A stretch of 64,000 bases of DNA from Variovorax sp. MHTC-1 (lineage in GTDB: Bacteria > Pseudomonadota > Gammaproteobacteria > Burkholderiales > Burkholderiaceae_C): positions 49,966 through 113,965 of the forward strand of contig NZ_RWKI01000014.1 in assembly GCF_003984645.1 (NCBI RefSeq), given 5' to 3'. Below are positions 50,847-59,695 of the stretch, piece after piece. The notes under the pieces were generated by a model, which saw only the letters and a program-made list of their open reading frames with translations, made no database searches and was not told the DNA's origin. A program made the position numbers and the translations under genes. The stretch's first letter is position 1. The number at the start of each line of letters is the position of its first letter.

Positions 50847-52088
50847 TCAGGCGGCCTTCTGCAATGCCGCCGGTGCCGCGTGGCTCGCGAAGTGGTCCAT
50901 CGTGGCTTGCACGCCGCTCGCCGCGAGCTTCACGCCCGAGAGCTTGAGCCCCATCTCGACGCCGGCCACCATCGCGACCAGCGTGAGGTCGTTGCTGTCG
51001 CCCAGGTGGCCCATGCGGAACATGCGGCCCTTGAGCTTGCCGAGGCCGGTGCCGAGCGAGAGGTCGAAGCGCTGGTGGATCAGGCGCCGCAGCGCATCCG
51101 CATCCACGCCTTCGGGCGTGATGACGCCGGTCAGCACCGGCGAGTACACCGCGGGGTCGGCGCACTGGATCGGCAGGCCCCAGGCCTCGACAGCGGCGCG
51201 CACGCCGGCGGCCCAACGCTGGTGGCGTGCGAACACCTTGTCCAGGCCCTCGCCGAGCAGCATGTCCAGCGACTCGGCCAGGCCGTAGAGCAGGTTGGTG
51301 TTGGGCGTGTAGGGCCAGTAGCCGTCCTTGTTCATCTCGACGATCTCGTCCCAGGCCCAGAAGGCACGCGGCAGCCTGGCGCTCTTCGATGCTTCGAGCG
51401 CGCGCGGCGAAAGGGCGTTGAAGCTGATGCCCGGCGGCAGCATCAGGCCCTTCTGCGAGCCGCTGATCGTGACGTCCACACCCCACTCGTCATGGCGGAA
51501 GTCGGCGCTCGCGAGGCCCGAGATGCTGTCCACCATCAGGAGCGCCGGATGGCCCGCCGCATCGATGGCGCGGCGCACGGAAGCGATATCGGAGGTGACG
51601 CCGGTCGAGGTCTCGTTGTGCACGACGCACACGGCCTTGATCTTCTTCTCCGTGTCCTTGGCGAGGCGCGCCTCGATCAGGTCGGCCTGCACGCCGCGGC
51701 GCCAGCTCGGCGCGTGCGGCAGATGTTCATCGCTGCCCGACCAGGCCAGGAATTCGGTCGTGAGGCCCAGGCGCGTGGCCATCTTCTGCCACAGCGAGGC
51801 GAAGTGGCCGGTCTCGTACATCAGCACGTGGTCGCTGGGGCTCAGCGTGTTGGCAAGCGCCGCTTCCCAGGCGCCGGTGCCCGAAGAGGGGTAGATGACG
51901 ACCGGATGCTTGGTCTTGAAGATCTTCTTAATGCCCGAGAGCACCTGCAGGCCGAGGGCGCCGAACTCGGGGCCGCGGTGGTCGATGGTGGGCAGGCTCA
52001 TGGCCCGCAGGATGCGGTCCGGCACCGGGCTCGGGCCGGGGATCTGGAGGAAGTGCCTGCCGGTGGGATGGAAGTCGAGTTGAAGCAT
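50847..52088 (-). CDS. class V aminotransferase, serine/alanine-glyoxylate type
   Basis: A 413-residue PLP enzyme of the serine-glyoxylate/alanine-glyoxylate family. HFLQIPGPSPVPDRILRAM, PSSGTGAWEAALANTLSPSD, VVHNETSTGVTSDIAS (Asp/His contacts), LLMVDSISGLASADF and TISGSQKGLMLPPG with the PLP Lys. It would convert glyoxylate to glycine using an amino donor. Divergent from a GntR gene, with palindromes in the gap. An AAAGGA site precedes the ATG. Confidence 0.9.
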   Translation of the reverse strand: MLQLDFHPTGRHFLQIPGPSPVPDRILRAMSLPTIDHRGPEFGALGLQVLSGIKKIFKTKHPVVIYPSSGTGAWEAALANTLSPSDHVLMYETGHFASLWQKMATRLGLTTEFLAWSGSDEHLPHAPSWRRGVQADLIEARLAKDTEKKIKAVCVVHNETSTGVTSDIASVRRAIDAAGHPALLMVDSISGLASADFRHDEWGVDVTISGSQKGLMLPPGISFNALSPRALEASKSARLPRAFWAWDEIVEMNKDGYWPYTPNTNLLYGLAESLDMLLGEGLDKVFARHQRWAAGVRAAVEAWGLPIQCADPAVYSPVLTGVITPEGVDADALRRLIHQRFDLSLGTGLGKLKGRMFRMGHLGDSNDLTLVAMVAGVEMGLKLSGVKLAASGVQATMDHFASHAAPAALQKAA

Positions 52089-52115
52089 GCGAGACTGTCC
52101 TTTCTTTTTCAGTTT

Positions 52116-52130
52116 TGCATGCAAAGTGCA
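52116..52130. promoter_or_regulatory. GntR operator-like site, aminotransferase side
   Basis: TGCATGCAAAGTGCA, 28 bp before the aminotransferase start. It is 13/15 identical to the site at 52183. Confidence 0.65.
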
Positions 52131-52182
52131 ATCTGTAGTGCTCGTTAACCCCTATCTAGCTTGGACTGAGAGGAGGTCGCTT

Positions 52183-52197
52183 TGCATTCAAAATGCA
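52183..52197. promoter_or_regulatory. GntR operator-like site, GntR side
   Basis: TGCAT-TCAAA-ATGCA, a perfect 5-bp dyad with a 5-bp centre, 18 bp before the GntR start; centre to centre 67 bp from the first site. Confidence 0.65.
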
Positions 52198-52215
52198 TTC
52201 AGGACAAAGTGAACC

Positions 52216-52914
52216 ATGGCCGAAATCATTGAAATCTCTCGCCTCGCGTTGCATGACCAAGTGGCAGCGCGGCTGCGCACCATGCTGGTCGAAGGCCAGA
52301 TCGCACCCGGCGCCAAGCTCAACGAGCGCGAGCTCAGCGCGCAGCTGCGCGTCTCGCGCACGCCGCTGCGCGAAGCCATCAAGCTGCTGGCGGCCGAGGG
52401 CCTGGTGGACCTGCTGCCGAACCGCGGCGCGGTGGCCGTCAAGCTCACCGAGGCGGACGTGGTCAACACCTTCGAGCTGCTCGCCACGCTCGAAGGCATG
52501 TCGGGCGAACTCGCGGCCCAGCGCATCACCGACGAGGAGCTCGCCGAGCTGCGCGCGCTGCACTACGAAATGATGGCCTGCTTCGCGCGCCGCGACCTCT
52601 CGGGCTACTACCGCCTCAACGCGCGCATCCACACCGCGATCAACGACGCGGCCAGGAATCCCGTGCTCGCGAGCACCTACCGTTCGATCAACGCCCGCGT
52701 GCAGTCGCTGCGCTTTCGCACCAACCAGAACGAGGCCAAGTGGAAGAACGCGGTGGCCGAGCACGAGCGCATGGTCGAGGCCCTGGCCGCGCACGACGCG
52801 GCCGCGATGCGCACGCTGATGATCCAGCACCTCAACCGCAAGCGCGACACCGTGCTGGAGCTGCTGCGCGCCGGCGAGATCTATCCGGCCAAGACCCAGA
52901 CGGCCAAGAACTGA
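52216..52914 (+). CDS. GntR/FadR-family transcriptional regulator
   Basis: A 232-residue regulator: GntR winged helix (LHDQVAARLRTMLVEGQIAP, GAKLNERELSAQLRVSRTPL, REAIKLLAAEGLVDLLPNRG) and an FCD ligand-binding domain (LNARIHTAINDAARN, AVAEHERMVEALAAHD). FCD metal-ligand residues (Asp/His pattern) are visible. It likely senses an organic acid and controls the divergent aminotransferase run and the downstream dehydrogenase gene, 10 bp away. Confidence 0.92.
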   Translation: MAEIIEISRLALHDQVAARLRTMLVEGQIAPGAKLNERELSAQLRVSRTPLREAIKLLAAEGLVDLLPNRGAVAVKLTEADVVNTFELLATLEGMSGELAAQRITDEELAELRALHYEMMACFARRDLSGYYRLNARIHTAINDAARNPVLASTYRSINARVQSLRFRTNQNEAKWKNAVAEHERMVEALAAHDAAAMRTLMIQHLNRKRDTVLELLRAGEIYPAKTQTAKN

Positions 52915-52924
52915 ATCGGACCTC

Positions 52925-55900
52925 ATGCGCATCGAGCCCGCGAGCCACCTCCAGCCGGCCGGCGCCATCCCGCCGCCCAACGAGACATGCGAGGCGCTGG
53001 CACGGCGGCTCGCCGCCGAAACCGAGGGCGAGGTGCTGTTCGACGCCGCCTCGCGCGGCCGCTATGCGACCGACGCCTCGATCTACCAGATCATGCCGGC
53101 CGGCGTGCTGGTGCCGAAGACCGAGCGCGACATCGCGACCGCGATCGACATCGCGCGCGATCTCAAGGTGCCGGTGCTCGCGCGCGGCGGCGGCACCAGC
53201 CAGTGTGGCCAGACCACGGGCGCCGCGCTCGTCATCGACAACAGCAAGCACTTCCGGCGCGTGCTCGATCTCGACGTCGAAGCGCGCCGCGCCACGGTGG
53301 AGCCGGGCATCGTGCTCGACCATCTCAATGCGCAACTCAAGCCGCACGGCCTCTGGTTCCCGGTCGACGTGTCGACCAGCGCGCAGGCCACGCTCGGCGG
53401 CATGGCCGGCAACAACTCCTGCGGCTCGCGCTCCATCGCCTACGGCAACATGGTCCACAACGTGGCGGGCGCGAGCGCCTGGCTGTCCGACGGCGAGCTG
53501 GTCGACTTCGGCCCGGTCTCCGCCCTCGGCCCGCGCGCGGCCGACATCGCGCAGCATGTGCAGCAGCTCGCGCACCAGCACCGGCGCGAGATCGCCGAGC
53601 GCTGGCCCAAGGTGATGCGGCGCGTCGCCGGCTACAACCTCGACATCTTCGACAACCAGAGCGAGAAGCCGTACACGGACGACGGCAGCGTCAACCTCGC
53701 GCACCTGCTGGTCGGCGCCGAAGGCACGCTGGCCTACACCCGCAGCCTCACGCTCAAGCTCGCGGAGCTGCCGCGCGCCAAGGTGCTCGGCATCGTCAAC
53801 TTCCCGAGCTTCCATGCCGCCATGGACGCGGCGCAGCACATCGTGAAGCTGGGGCCGACCGCGGTCGAGCTGGTCGACCGCACGATGATCGAGCTGAGCC
53901 TCGCCAACCCCGCCTTCAAGTCGACTGTCGAAACCGCGTTGATCGGCCGCCCCGCCGCCATCCTGCTGGTCGAGTTCTCGGGCAGCGAGAAGGCCTGGCT
54001 GCTGCCCAAGCTGAAGGACCTGGCCGACCTGATGGGCGACCTCGGCCTGCGTGGCAGCGTGGTGCATATGCCCGACGACGCGGCGCAGAAGAACCTGTGG
54101 GAAGTGCGCAAGGCCGGCCTCAACATCATGATGAGCCTCAAGGGCGACGGCAAGCCGGTGAGCTTCATCGAGGACTGCGCGGTGCCGCTCGAGCACCTGG
54201 CCGAGTACACCGACGGCCTGAGCGCCGTGTTCGCCAAGCACGGCACGCGCGGCACCTGGTATGCGCATGCCTCGGTGGGCACGCTGCATGTGCGCCCGAT
54301 CCTCGACATGCGCACCGACGGCGCCGCGAAGATGCGCGCCATCGCCGAGGAGGCGAGCGCGCTGGTGCGCAAGTACAAGGGCGCCTTCAGCGGCGAGCAC
54401 GGCGACGGCCTGTGCCGCGGCGAATGGATCGAATGGCAGTTCGGCCCCGCCATCAACGAGGCCTTCCGCGCCATCAAGAACAAGCTGGACCCGATCAATC
54501 TCTTCAATCCCGGCAAGATCATCGATCCGCCGAAGATGGACGACGGCGCACTGTTCCGCTTTGCGCCGCCGTCGGCGCCGCGGCCCTACAAGCGCATCCC
54601 GCTCGTGCCCGTGCTCGACTGGTCGGCCTGGAACGTGCAGGCCGACCCGGTGACCGAGGAGACCACCGCGCCCGGCACCGGCGGCGACGCCACCGGCGGC
54701 TTCGCCAAGGCCGTCGAGATGTGCAACAACAACGGCCACTGCCGCAAGTTCGACGCCGGCACCATGTGCCCGAGCTACCGCGTCACGCGCGACGAGAAGC
54801 ACTTGACGCGCGGCCGCGCCAACACGCTGCGGCTCGCGGTCTCCGGGCAGCTCGGCCTCGAGGCTTTCACCGGCGAGGCCATGTACGAAACGATGGACCT
54901 CTGCGTCTCCTGCAAGGGCTGCAAGCGCGACTGCCCGACCGGTGTCGACATGGCGAAGATGAAGATCGAGTTCTTGTCCCACTACAAGAAGAAGCACGGC
55001 CACACGCTCAAGGACCGGCTGATCGCGAAACTGCCCGACTACGCGCATGCCGCGAGCCGCTTCCCCTGGCTCATGAACCTGCGCAACAGCGTGCCGGGCG
55101 CGGCCTGGCTCGGCGAGCGGCTGCTGGGCCTCTCGGCCAGGCGCTCGCTGCCCGCATGGCGCAGCGACACCTTCTGGCGCGCCGCGGATGCATCGATGTT
55201 CGTGAACCGCGACATGGCCATCGCCGCCGCCTGCGTGGGACGCAAGGTCGCGGTGCTGTTCGTCGACACCTTCAACGGCACCTTCGAAAGCGAGAACGCC
55301 TTCGCCGCAGCGCGCGTGCTCAAGGCGGCGGGCTACCTGCTGCATACGGTCGAGAAGGACGGCGGCCATCACTGCTGCGGCCGCACTTTTCTCGCGAACG
55401 GCATGGTCGACGAGGCCAAGGCCCGCGCCGGCGCGCTCGTCGATGCGCTGCTGCCGCTGGCCGAGGCCGGCGTCGCGATCGTCGGGCTCGAGCCGTCCTG
55501 CCTGCTGACGCTGCGCGACGAAACGCTGGTGATGGGCCTGGGCGCGAAGGCCGAAACGGTCGCGAAGGAAGCGCTGCTGTTCGAGGAGTTCATCGCGCGC
55601 GAAGCCAAGGCCGGCCGCTTCAGGCTGGCGCTCAAGCCTTCGGCCAAGCCGATCCTGCTGCACGGCCACTGCCACCAGAAGGCCTTCGGCGCCGTGAGCC
55701 CGATCCTCGATGTGCTGCGGCTCATTCCCGATGCGAAGCCGGAGCTGATCGAAAGCTCCTGCTGCGGCATGGCGGGCAGCTTCGGCTACGAGGCCTCGCA
55801 CTACGAAGTGTCGATGCAGATGGCCGAGGCCGGCCTGCTGCCCGCGGTGCGCAAGAACCCCGACGCCATCATCGTCGCCGACGGCACCAGCTGCCGCCAC

Positions 55901-55969
55901 CAGATCGCGGACGGCGCGCAGCGCGAAGCTGTGCACGTGGCGCGGCTGCTCGATACGCTGCGGGCCTGA
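52925..55969 (+). CDS. FAD-linked/4Fe-4S 2-hydroxyacid dehydrogenase (YdiJ-like)
   Basis: A 1014-residue fusion. Residues about 30-540 form a D-lactate dehydrogenase-type FAD domain (VPVLARGGGTSQCGQTTGAA, GGMAGNNSCGSRSIAYGNM, GEHGDGLCRGEWIE). About 600-700 hold iron-sulphur motifs (CRKFDAGTMCPSY, CVSCKGCKRDCPTG). The C-terminal CCG domains show HHCCGRTF, GLEPSC, HGHCHQKAF and ESSCCGMAGSFGYE. Length and order match E. coli YdiJ (1018 residues), which acts on D-2-hydroxyglutarate; other members oxidise glycolate or lactate. Start at 52925 is 10 bp after GntR. Confidence 0.88.
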   Translation: MRIEPASHLQPAGAIPPPNETCEALARRLAAETEGEVLFDAASRGRYATDASIYQIMPAGVLVPKTERDIATAIDIARDLKVPVLARGGGTSQCGQTTGAALVIDNSKHFRRVLDLDVEARRATVEPGIVLDHLNAQLKPHGLWFPVDVSTSAQATLGGMAGNNSCGSRSIAYGNMVHNVAGASAWLSDGELVDFGPVSALGPRAADIAQHVQQLAHQHRREIAERWPKVMRRVAGYNLDIFDNQSEKPYTDDGSVNLAHLLVGAEGTLAYTRSLTLKLAELPRAKVLGIVNFPSFHAAMDAAQHIVKLGPTAVELVDRTMIELSLANPAFKSTVETALIGRPAAILLVEFSGSEKAWLLPKLKDLADLMGDLGLRGSVVHMPDDAAQKNLWEVRKAGLNIMMSLKGDGKPVSFIEDCAVPLEHLAEYTDGLSAVFAKHGTRGTWYAHASVGTLHVRPILDMRTDGAAKMRAIAEEASALVRKYKGAFSGEHGDGLCRGEWIEWQFGPAINEAFRAIKNKLDPINLFNPGKIIDPPKMDDGALFRFAPPSAPRPYKRIPLVPVLDWSAWNVQADPVTEETTAPGTGGDATGGFAKAVEMCNNNGHCRKFDAGTMCPSYRVTRDEKHLTRGRANTLRLAVSGQLGLEAFTGEAMYETMDLCVSCKGCKRDCPTGVDMAKMKIEFLSHYKKKHGHTLKDRLIAKLPDYAHAASRFPWLMNLRNSVPGAAWLGERLLGLSARRSLPAWRSDTFWRAADASMFVNRDMAIAAACVGRKVAVLFVDTFNGTFESENAFAAARVLKAAGYLLHTVEKDGGHHCCGRTFLANGMVDEAKARAGALVDALLPLAEAGVAIVGLEPSCLLTLRDETLVMGLGAKAETVAKEALLFEEFIAREAKAGRFRLALKPSAKPILLHGHCHQKAFGAVSPILDVLRLIPDAKPELIESSCCGMAGSFGYEASHYEVSMQMAEAGLLPAVRKNPDAIIVADGTSCRHQIADGAQREAVHVARLLDTLRA

Positions 55970-55988
55970 GCCGCCGGCCGGACGCGGA

Positions 55989-56414
55989 TTAGGGCTTGGC
56001 GCCGACGCTGCGCAGGCCGCTCGCGAGCCGCACCGCCTCGGCCAGTTCCTCGAGCTCGTCCGCGTGCGCGGTCGCAAGCTTGGCCAGCGTCCTGCGTCCC
56101 TTGGGAAGCAGATGCACCTCGACCTGGCGCCGGTCGACGGTGCTCGGTTTGCGCCGCACCAGCCCGGCCTCCTCGCAGCGCGAGACCAGCGCCACCACGC
56201 CATGCGGCTGCGCCTGCAGCCGCTCCGCGATCTCGCTCACCGTAGCCCATTCGCGGCCCGGGAATCCCTGCGTATGGAGCATCAGCTGGTACTGCAGCAC
56301 GGTGATGCCGGCATCGCGTGCCGCGTCCTCGCTGAAACGCAGAAAGCTGCGCAGCCTGAACCTGAACTCGGAAAGCGCTTCCATGCGCTGCTTGGTGACC
56401 TGCTCCTCTTCCAT
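55989..56414 (-). CDS. MarR family transcriptional regulator
   Basis: A 141-residue MarR protein: LRSFLRFSEDAARDAGITVL, WATVSEIAERLQAQPHGVVA (recognition helix), LVSRCEEAGLVRRKPSTVDR, RQVEVHLLPKGRRTLA (wing). Convergent with the dehydrogenase gene and divergent from tctB, with an inverted repeat in the gap, so it probably controls the transporter. Confidence 0.9.
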   Translation of the reverse strand: MEEEQVTKQRMEALSEFRFRLRSFLRFSEDAARDAGITVLQYQLMLHTQGFPGREWATVSEIAERLQAQPHGVVALVSRCEEAGLVRRKPSTVDRRQVEVHLLPKGRRTLAKLATAHADELEELAEAVRLASGLRSVGAKP

Positions 56415-56456
56415 GCGTGCAATGTAGCAAGCCGACGGTGTTCGCCGGCAGGGTAA

Positions 56457-56498
56457 TTACTCATGATGTGATGTATAAAACCTCATAGCATGACGTAA
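56457..56498. promoter_or_regulatory. long imperfect inverted repeat between marR and tctB
   Basis: Left arm TTACTCATGATGTGATG and right arm CATAGCATGACGTAA, with TATAAAA in the centre, pair with few mismatches. It lies 43 bp from the MarR start, 140 bp from tctB; TATAAAA could be a -10. Confidence 0.6.
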
Positions 56499-56638
56499 AT
56501 GGGCCGCGCGTCGATGGCTTCGTTGTGCGCGCCCGCGTGGTCGTTGCCGGCGCACGCCCGCAACGATCTCGGCCGCCCGGTGCGCCCGGGTTCCGGCCGC
56601 TCGCTTGTTCCAACGCTTCATCTCACGGAAATCCATTC

Positions 56639-57124
56639 ATGAAGATCAAGAGTCAAAAGGACTTCTTCTCGGGCCTGATGTTCTGCGGCGTCGGCGCCGC
56701 CTTCGCCATCGGCGCCACGAACTACAACATCGGCACCGGCGCCCGCATGGGCCCCGGCTACTTCCCGCTCATGCTCGGCATCCTGCTGGCGCTGCTCGGC
56801 CTGCTGGTGATCGCGAGTGCCGTGACGGTCGACACTGGCGACGGCGAGCCGGTGGGCAGGATCGCCTGGAAGCCGCTTTTGCTGGTCATCGGCGCCAACC
56901 TGATCTTCGGCGTGCTGCTCGGCGGCCTGCCTTCCATCGGGCTGCCCGCCCTGGGGCTGATCGCCGCGATCTACGCGCTGGTGATCGTCGCGAGCCGCGC
57001 CGCCAAGAATTTTCCGATCAAGTCGGCGCTGATCCTTGCGACCGTGCTGGCCATCGGCAGCTATCTCACCTTCATCCTCGGCCTCAGCCTGCAGTTCCAG
57101 GTCTGGCCCACCTTCATCAGCTGA
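56639..57124 (+). CDS. tctB: tripartite tricarboxylate transporter small membrane protein TctB
   Basis: A 161-residue protein with four hydrophobic helices. DFFSGLMFCGVGAAFAIGAT and GTGARMGPGYFPLMLGILLA are the TctB family signature. It is the small permease partner of TctA; together with a Bug-type binding protein it imports a carboxylate. tctA starts 13 bp later. Confidence 0.93.
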   Translation: MKIKSQKDFFSGLMFCGVGAAFAIGATNYNIGTGARMGPGYFPLMLGILLALLGLLVIASAVTVDTGDGEPVGRIAWKPLLLVIGANLIFGVLLGGLPSIGLPALGLIAAIYALVIVASRAAKNFPIKSALILATVLAIGSYLTFILGLSLQFQVWPTFIS

Positions 57125-57137
57125 GGCCGACTTCGTC

Positions 57138-58652
57138 ATGGAACTCATCGACAACCTTTCCATCGGCTTCGCCGCGGCGTTCACGCTGCAGAACCTGATC
57201 TATGCCTTCGTCGGCTGCCTGCTGGGCACGCTGATCGGCGTCTTGCCCGGCATCGGGCCCGTGCCCACGATCGCGATGCTGCTGCCCGTGACCTATGCGC
57301 TGCCGCCGGTGGCCGCGCTGATCATGCTGGCAGGCATCTACTACGGCTCGCAGTACGGCGGCTCGACCACCGCGATCCTGGTCAACCTGCCGGGCGAATC
57401 GTCTTCCGTCGTGACGGTGATCGACGGCCACCAGATGGCCAAGCGCGGCCGCGCCGGGGCAGCGCTCGCGACCGCGGGGATCGGGTCCTTCTTCGCCGGC
57501 AGCGTGGCCACGCTGGTGCTCGCCGCCTTTGCGCCGCCGCTGACCGAGCTGGCCTTCAAGTTCGGCCCGGCCGAATACTTCTCGCTGATGGTGCTGGGCC
57601 TGATCGGCGCCGTGGTGCTGGCCTCGGGCTCGCTGCTCAAGGCCATCTGCATGATCATCCTCGGCCTGCTGCTGGGCCTGGTCGGCACCGACGTGAACTC
57701 GGGCGTGGCGCGCTACAGCTTCGACATTCCGGAGCTCACCGACGGCATCAGCTTCATCGCGATCGCGATGGGCGTGTTCGGCTACGGCGAAATCATCTCG
57801 AACCTGTCGAAGCCCGAGGAGGATCGACAGGTCTACACGGCCGAAGTGCATGGGCTCTGGCCGACCCGAGAAGATTTCAAGAACATCGTGCCTGCGATCC
57901 TGCGCGGTACGACGCTGGGCTGCTCGCTCGGCATCCTGCCGGGCGGCGGCTCGCTGCTGTCGGCCTTCGCCTCCTACACGCTCGAGAAGAAGCTCAAGCT
58001 CAAGCAGGGAGAGATTCCGTTCGGACAAGGCAACATCCGCGGCGTGGCCGGCCCCGAGTCCGCGAACAATGCCGGCGCGCAGACTTCCTTCATCCCGCTG
58101 CTCACGCTAGGCATTCCGGGCAACCCGGTGATGGCGCTGATGGTCGGCGCGATGACCATCCACAACATCCAGCCCGGCCCGCAGGTGATGACCAGCAACC
58201 CCGAGCTGTTCTGGGGCCTGATCGCCTCGATGTGGATCGGCAATGCGATGCTCGTGATCCTGAACCTGCCGCTGATCGGCATTTGGATCAAGTTCCTGTC
58301 CATCCCCTACCGCTGGCTGTTCCCCGCCATCGTGCTGTTCTGCGCGATCGGCGTGTACTCGACCAACAACAACACCTTCGACATCTGGATGGTCGCGGTC
58401 TTCGGCGTCATCGGCTATGCCTTCATCAAGCTCGGCTGCGAGCCGGCGCCGCTGCTGCTGGGCCTGATCCTCGGGCCGATGATGGAAGAGAACCTGCGGC
58501 GTGCGCTGCTGCTCTCGCGCGGCGACTGGAGCGTGTTCGTCACGCGGCCGATCTCGGCCGGCCTGCTCGTCGCCTGCGCGCTGATGCTGGTGATCGTGCT
58601 CATGCCGGCCGTGCGTTCGAAGCGCGAGGAGGCCTTCGTCGAGGAGGGCTGA
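57138..58652 (+). CDS. tctA: tripartite tricarboxylate transporter large permease TctA
   Basis: A 504-residue permease with about 11-12 transmembrane helices. GTLIGVLPGIGPVPTIAMLL, YGSQYGGSTTAILVNLPGES, IPLLTLGIPGNPVMALMVGA are TctA hallmarks (two inverted halves, each with a substrate-binding PGIG/PGxP-type loop). The C-terminal tail is short and charged (SKREEAFVEEG). Likely driven by ion gradients, with the Bug protein at 49834 as binding partner. Confidence 0.95.
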   Translation: MELIDNLSIGFAAAFTLQNLIYAFVGCLLGTLIGVLPGIGPVPTIAMLLPVTYALPPVAALIMLAGIYYGSQYGGSTTAILVNLPGESSSVVTVIDGHQMAKRGRAGAALATAGIGSFFAGSVATLVLAAFAPPLTELAFKFGPAEYFSLMVLGLIGAVVLASGSLLKAICMIILGLLLGLVGTDVNSGVARYSFDIPELTDGISFIAIAMGVFGYGEIISNLSKPEEDRQVYTAEVHGLWPTREDFKNIVPAILRGTTLGCSLGILPGGGSLLSAFASYTLEKKLKLKQGEIPFGQGNIRGVAGPESANNAGAQTSFIPLLTLGIPGNPVMALMVGAMTIHNIQPGPQVMTSNPELFWGLIASMWIGNAMLVILNLPLIGIWIKFLSIPYRWLFPAIVLFCAIGVYSTNNNTFDIWMVAVFGVIGYAFIKLGCEPAPLLLGLILGPMMEENLRRALLLSRGDWSVFVTRPISAGLLVACALMLVIVLMPAVRSKREEAFVEEG

Positions 58653-58706
58653 GCGCGCCGCTTCAGCGCCCGTCCCGCAAGGCAGGCGCCGGCTGGCGCT
58701 GACTCA

Positions 58707-59621
58707 TTAGATAGCTTCCGCGCTACGCGCTGCGGTATTCGCCTTGGGAGCGGCCCGGCGGCTCATGGCCCACTGCACGGCGAGGATGCTCGCCAGCACC
58801 GCGACCAGCCCGAGGAGCGACAGGCCGCGCATCGCCTGTCCCAGCAAGGCCCAGCCGAGGATCACCGCGGTCAGCGGGCTCAGCAGCCCGAGCGAGGACA
58901 CCGCCACCGGCGACAGCCGCGCGATGCCGCGGAACCACAGCGCATAGGCCACGAGCGCACCGACCAGCGAAAGATAGGCGTAGGCCGCGATGTGCGTGCC
59001 GCTCAGTACCGGCAGCGGCGGATCGATGGCCCATGCCATGGGCAAGAGGATCAGCCCGCCGAGCAACAACTGCCAGCCGGTGAGCGCCAGCACCGGCATC
59101 GCGGGCTGCCAGCGCCGCGTGAGAAAGGTGCCGGCCGCCATGCAGGCCGCGCCGGCCAGGGCCGCGGCGATGCCGATGGGATCCCATACCGTGCCCGGCG
59201 ACAGCAGCAGTGCCGCCATGCCCGCGATGCCCAGCACCGCGGCGCCGACCGCCAGCCGCGGAGGCCGGTGCTGGTCGAAGGCCCAGGCGAGGCCCATCAC
59301 CAGCAGCGGCTGAATCGCACCGACCACCGCGGCCAGTCCGCCGGGCAGCCGGTAGGCCGCGACGAACAGCAGCGCCTGGAAGAAGCCGATGTTGAGCGCG
59401 GACAGCACGATCAGTCGGCCCCACTCGCCGCGCGCCGGCAGGTGGCGGCAGTACAGCGCCAGCAGCAGCCCGGCCGGCAGCGCGCGCAGCAGGGCCGCGG
59501 TGAAGGGCCGGTCGGGCGGCAGCAGTTCGGTGGCGACGATGTAGGTCGAGCCCCAGATCGCCGGGGCCAGGCCGGTCAGGAGGACGTCGGTCCAGGCGAT
59601 GGAGGCGTGTGCGTTGCGCAT
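58707..59621 (-). CDS. EamA family (DMT superfamily) transporter
   Basis: A 304-residue exporter with ten transmembrane helices in two EamA repeats: LLTGLAPAIWGSTYIVATEL at the start and GALVAYALWFRGIARLSPVA in the second half. Substrate unknown; family members export amino acids or metabolites. Divergent from a MarR gene with operator-like repeats between. The C-terminal 19 residues (SRRAAPKANTAARSAEAI) are encoded by a dispersed repeat. Confidence 0.9.
   Translation of the reverse strand: MRNAHASIAWTDVLLTGLAPAIWGSTYIVATELLPPDRPFTAALLRALPAGLLLALYCRHLPARGEWGRLIVLSALNIGFFQALLFVAAYRLPGGLAAVVGAIQPLLVMGLAWAFDQHRPPRLAVGAAVLGIAGMAALLLSPGTVWDPIGIAAALAGAACMAAGTFLTRRWQPAMPVLALTGWQLLLGGLILLPMAWAIDPPLPVLSGTHIAAYAYLSLVGALVAYALWFRGIARLSPVAVSSLGLLSPLTAVILGWALLGQAMRGLSLLGLVAVLASILAVQWAMSRRAAPKANTAARSAEAI
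58712..58767. repeat. intergenic repeat, copy B (inside 3' end of EamA gene)
   Basis: TAGCTTCCGCGCTACGCGCTG, CGGTATTC, CCTTGGGAGCGGCCCGGCG and GCTCATG; same pattern as copies A and C, but here it lies inside the coding region and supplies the C-terminal residues. Confidence 0.7.
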
Positions 59622-59625
59622 CGAA

Positions 59626-59684
59626 TTTGTCTTCAGTTCAAGATAAACGAAGCCTAGCAGATAATCTCGAATTCAAGATAAACG
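59626..59684. promoter_or_regulatory. MarR operator-like repeats in the EamA/MarR gap
   Basis: Two copies of TTCAAGATAAACG (59637 and 59672, 35 bp apart) sit in the 74-bp gap. The second is part of a near-palindrome ATCTCGAATTCAAGAT (59664-59679, one mismatch), the first part of a weaker one (TCTTCAGTTCAAGA). Confidence 0.7.
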
Positions 59685-59695
59685 GGGTTTTGGCC

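Noticed and set aside
52832..56203. A 1100-codon minus-strand open frame across the dehydrogenase gene
   Set aside because: Low-complexity translation; the plus-strand dehydrogenase accounts for the region with clear motifs.
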